Of a stretch of DNA of 64,000 bases, positions 60,845 through 64,000 are shown piece after piece (position 1 is the stretch's first letter; each line of letters starts with the position of its first letter). The notes under the pieces were generated by a model, which saw only the letters and a program-made list of their open reading frames with translations, had not been told where the DNA came from and searched no databases. A program made the position numbers and the translations under genes. The DNA is from Leucobacter komagatae (GTDB lineage: Bacteria > Actinomycetota > Actinomycetes > Actinomycetales > Microbacteriaceae): assembly GCF_006716085.1 (NCBI RefSeq), contig NZ_VFON01000001.1, positions 1,240,001-1,304,000 of the forward strand, in the 5' to 3' direction.

Positions 60845-63430
60845 ATGACCGCGCATCGTTTCGACCTCGCCACGATCGGCGCGGGCCTCCCCGTCTCGGC
60901 GGCTTCCGCAGAGATCGAGCGAGCCCTGCGCACGGGCGCCGCCGTCATCACCGCGCCGCCAGGCACCGGCAAGACAACGTACGTGCCCGCGCTCACCGCA
61001 AACCTCGTTGCTCAGATCGCCGCGGACGCACGTTCGGGCAACAAGCGCACCCTCCTCACCCAGCCCCGCAGGGTAGCCGTGCGCGCGGCTGCGAGGCGCC
61101 TCGCCTCACTCGACGGATCGGAGCTTGGCGGCCCCGTCGGCTTCACGGTGAGGGGCGACCGTCGCGTCAGCACCAGCACAGCGGTCGAGGTTCTCACCCC
61201 CGGTGTCTTGCTGCGCCGTCTGCTCTCAGACCCCGAGCTCGAGGGCGTGGGCGCCGTCATCCTTGACGAGGTGCACGAGCGGTCGGTCGACGGCGACCTG
61301 CTGCTCGGGATGCTCGCTGAGGTACGCGAGCTCAGGCCCGACCTGATCCTCGTCGCGATGTCCGCGACGCTTGCCGCCGAGGCGACCGCCGACCTGATCT
61401 CGGGTGCGGTCGTGCACGTCCCCTCCCCGCTCCACCCGCTCGAGGTCTCGTACGACGCTGGCGCGGCGCCGCGCCTCGACGAGCGCGGAGTCACCCGCGC
61501 GTTCCTGTCGCACGTCGCGGGGCTCGCGGTCAGGGAACAGGCCGCGCAGGGGTGCGATGCTCTGGTGTTCTTGCCGGGCGCGCGGGAGGTCGACGCTGTG
61601 GTTGCCGAGGCGCGGGAGCTATGCGCCGGCCGCCCCGGCGGGCCTGTCGAGGTCCTCGCGCTCCACGGACGACTGAGTTCGCGCGAACAGGACCGCGCCG
61701 TCTCCGGCCGCGGCCCGCAAGATCCTCCGCGGATCGTCGTCAGCACAGCCCTCGCCGAGAGCTCGCTCACTGTCCCCGGCGTGAGGCTCGTCATCGACGC
61801 GGGCCTGTCGCGCGAGGTGCGTCGCGACCGAGCCCGCGACATGGAGGGGCTCGTCACCGTGAGCGCATCGCGCGCAAGCGCCGAGCAGCGTGCGGGCCGC
61901 GCAGCCCGCGAGGGCGCCGGGCGCGCGGTGCGGGCGTACACTGAGGCTGACTTCGCGCGGATGCCTGCGGCAATCACCCCCGAGATCTTGTCCGCAGATC
62001 TCACCGACGCCGCGCTCCTCCTCGCGGCCTGGGGCACGCCGGGAGGCACTAGCCTCAGGCTACTCACCGCCCCACCCAAGGCGGCAATCGAGCGAGCCCA
62101 GGCCACGCTGCGCACGCTCGACCTCACTGACGCGGCGGGCGGCGTGACGCCACTCGGGGCGCGAATCGCTGGGCAACCCTTCGGGGCGCGGGAGGCACGC
62201 GCGATCACCGCGGGCACAGCGGCGACGGGCAACGCCAAACGGATCGCGGAGGCCGTCGCGGCGTTCTCCGGCGACTACCGCGCCCCCGATGCCGATCTCT
62301 CGACGCTGCTCAGAGAATTGCGAACCGGGCGGGCATCGGGCGCCGACAAGTGGCGCCGAGAGGTCGAGCGGTTCGCGCGGTTTGGGGCGGAACACCGCGC
62401 CGGCGCCGTGGGCGCCACGGGAGTCTCGTCCTCGCCCGAGGGCATCGCTGCCGGTTACGCGCGGCCGGAGTGGATCGCGCGCCGCTCAGCCGAGCACTCC
62501 CGGAGCTACCTGTTCGCGAGCGGCACGCGGGCGGCCGTCCCCGAGGGCAGCCCGCTCCTCACGTCAGAGTGGATCGCCGTGCGCGAGGTACAGCGTGCCG
62601 AGGGCCGCGCCGCCGACGGCACCGGCGCCGTCATCCGTCTCGCCGCCTCGCTCTCCGTCGACGACGCGATCAGGATCGGCGCCTCGCTGCGCACCCGTGA
62701 GCGCAGCGCGCGTATTGAGGAGGGCCGCGTGCGAGTGCGCGAGGAGGATCGGCTTGGCGCGATCCTGCTCTCTTCGCAGCCGGCCACTCCCCTCCCCAAG
62801 GACTCTGGCCCGGCGTTCGCCGCTCACCTGCGTGAGGCGGGTCTTTCCGCGCTGAACTGGACCGGGCCCGCGACCGCGCTGCGCGCCCGGCTTGCACTCC
62901 TGCACCGCGAACTCGGCGACCCCTGGCCCGACGTCTCCGACACGGCTCTGCTCGACCGGGTGCGCGACTGGCTTGGGCCCGACCTCGACAGGCTCAGCCC
63001 CAAAGCGTCGCTCGCGTCGCTCGACGTGACGGGCGCGCTGCGCCGACTGCTCCCGTGGCCTGAAGCGGCGCGCATTGACGAGCTCGTGCCCGAGCGCCTG
63101 CGGGTTCCCTCTGGTTCGACCGCGGCGATCGACTACGGCGATGCCCTCGCGGGTTCGGGGGGCCCGGTCGTCGCGGTGAAACTCCAGGAGGTCTTCGGGC
63201 TCGCAGAGACCCCGCGGCTCGTAGACGGGCGCGTCCCTGTGCTCTTCCACCTGCTGTCACCCGCCCGCAGGCCGCTGGCTGTCACGGCTGACCTCGCCTC
63301 GTTCTGGAATGGGCCGTACCAAGACGTGCGGCGTGAGATGCGGGGCAAGTACCCGAAACACCCGTGGCCGGAAGACCCCTGGGCGGCGGAGGCCACGGCC
63401 CGGACGAAGCGGGCGATGGGGCGGGCTTAA
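60845..63430 (+). CDS. hrpB: ATP-dependent DExH helicase HrpB
   Basis: HrpB is a DEAH-type RNA helicase of uncertain cellular role. The 861-residue protein has motif I APPGTGKTT, motif II DEVHERS, motif III SATL, motif V VVSTALAESSLTVPGV and motif VI EQRAGRAAR. A C-terminal HrpB domain follows, including GKYPKHPWPEDPW at the end. The ATG at 60845 lies six bases after TAGGAT, so leaderless expression is likely. It converges on ilvC across a terminator. Confidence 0.93.
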   Translation: MTAHRFDLATIGAGLPVSAASAEIERALRTGAAVITAPPGTGKTTYVPALTANLVAQIAADARSGNKRTLLTQPRRVAVRAAARRLASLDGSELGGPVGFTVRGDRRVSTSTAVEVLTPGVLLRRLLSDPELEGVGAVILDEVHERSVDGDLLLGMLAEVRELRPDLILVAMSATLAAEATADLISGAVVHVPSPLHPLEVSYDAGAAPRLDERGVTRAFLSHVAGLAVREQAAQGCDALVFLPGAREVDAVVAEARELCAGRPGGPVEVLALHGRLSSREQDRAVSGRGPQDPPRIVVSTALAESSLTVPGVRLVIDAGLSREVRRDRARDMEGLVTVSASRASAEQRAGRAAREGAGRAVRAYTEADFARMPAAITPEILSADLTDAALLLAAWGTPGGTSLRLLTAPPKAAIERAQATLRTLDLTDAAGGVTPLGARIAGQPFGAREARAITAGTAATGNAKRIAEAVAAFSGDYRAPDADLSTLLRELRTGRASGADKWRREVERFARFGAEHRAGAVGATGVSSSPEGIAAGYARPEWIARRSAEHSRSYLFASGTRAAVPEGSPLLTSEWIAVREVQRAEGRAADGTGAVIRLAASLSVDDAIRIGASLRTRERSARIEEGRVRVREEDRLGAILLSSQPATPLPKDSGPAFAAHLREAGLSALNWTGPATALRARLALLHRELGDPWPDVSDTALLDRVRDWLGPDLDRLSPKASLASLDVTGALRRLLPWPEAARIDELVPERLRVPSGSTAAIDYGDALAGSGGPVVAVKLQEVFGLAETPRLVDGRVPVLFHLLSPARRPLAVTADLASFWNGPYQDVRREMRGKYPKHPWPEDPWAAEATARTKRAMGRA

Positions 63431-63448
63431 GTCGCTTACATCGTCTGT

Positions 63449-63502
63449 GATCTGCCCAGGTAATGCTCTCGCCGGGCTGGGAGGGCATGTACATCGCAGA
63501 TC
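63449..63502. repeat. GATCTGC/GCAGATC inverted repeat
   Basis: GATCTGC (63449-63455) and GCAGATC (63496-63502) are separated by 40 bp, nearly the 39-bp spacing of the corresponding arms in the 115-bp repeats upstream of thyA. It may be a single decayed copy of that element. Confidence 0.35.
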
Positions 63503-63537
63503 GCATGTGGTGTGAGGGACCCCGAGAGCGAAAAAGA

Positions 63538-63571
63538 GGTGGGCGCCCGGAGTTTCCTCCGGGCGCCCACC
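63538..63571. terminator. Bidirectional hairpin terminator
   Basis: A perfect 15-bp stem (63538-63552 with 63557-63571) with a TTTC loop lies between hrpB and ilvC, with an A-run on the hrpB side that becomes the U-run for ilvC. Confidence 0.9.
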
Positions 63572-63601
63572 ATTGCTTGCGAGATCCGCTAGCGTCGATC
63601 C

Positions 63602-64000
<399 letters not shown>

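Overview
The window is about 68-70% G+C by eye. Its gene content and order are those of a high-GC Gram-positive actinobacterium, most likely a Microbacteriaceae member (Leucobacter-like; this is inference). The backbone is the conserved actinobacterial run of minus-strand genes, read from right to left: pnp, M16 peptidase, dapB, thyA-folA, dapA, rnj, femX-like, murJ, M23 peptidase, ftsK, pgsA, cinA/pncC, clgR-like, DUF3046, recA-recX, miaB-miaA, dapF, hflX. No tRNA, rRNA or CRISPR array was recognised.

Layout. 0.0-2.4 kb: metE, followed by a second short MetE-like gene cut by the left edge. 2.6-9.2 kb: an Aer-like PAS protein, hflX, an RsmC-type methyltransferase and a giant LuxR (LAL) regulator. 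9.2-12.0 kb: a secreted Pro/Ala-rich surface protein with a 204-bp internal duplication and a sortase-like tail. 12.0-12.6 kb: non-coding, with a structured leader and a perfect 22-bp palindrome. 12.6-31.5 kb: dapF, a padR/membrane-protein pair, and the tRNA modification, recombination, division and cell-wall backbone through dapA. 31.6-42.5 kb: folA-thyA, a 115-bp tandem repeat, an amino-acid permease, dapB, an ATP-grasp ligase, an M16 peptidase, a marR/small membrane protein pair and pnp. 42.8-46.8 kb: an accessory patch with an IS481 element, an LAETG surface protein and a Pro-Glu-repeat membrane protein. 46.8-53.6 kb: serA, then pucR and a permease/unknown/alcohol dehydrogenase operon. 53.7-59.6 kb: two small membrane proteins, then a six-gene catabolic operon (amino-acid-type ABC importer, acetoacetate-decarboxylase-like enzyme, GntR regulator, SDR). 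59.8-64 kb: a membrane protein, hrpB and the 3' end of ilvC.

Functionally the backbone links DNA maintenance (recA, recX, ftsK), tRNA modification (miaA, miaB), RNA turnover (rnj, pnp), lysine/diaminopimelate synthesis (dapA, dapB, dapF), one-carbon metabolism (metE, thyA, folA, serA) and envelope construction (murJ, femX, M23, pgsA). The accessory parts look like two transport-plus-oxidation catabolic units with their own regulators, and cell-surface proteins.

The most general regulatory observation is that at least 13 genes have a TANNNT-like -10 hexamer ending 6-7 nt before the start codon, with no usable Shine-Dalgarno. This predicts leaderless mRNAs and fixes many start codons. Other notable items are three copies of a 14-bp motif before the pucR-linked permease, a PadR operator lying on a promoter, inverted repeats before the ABC operon, the 115-bp repeat array before thyA, and an IS481 copy whose transposase stop codon comes from its duplicated CTAG target.
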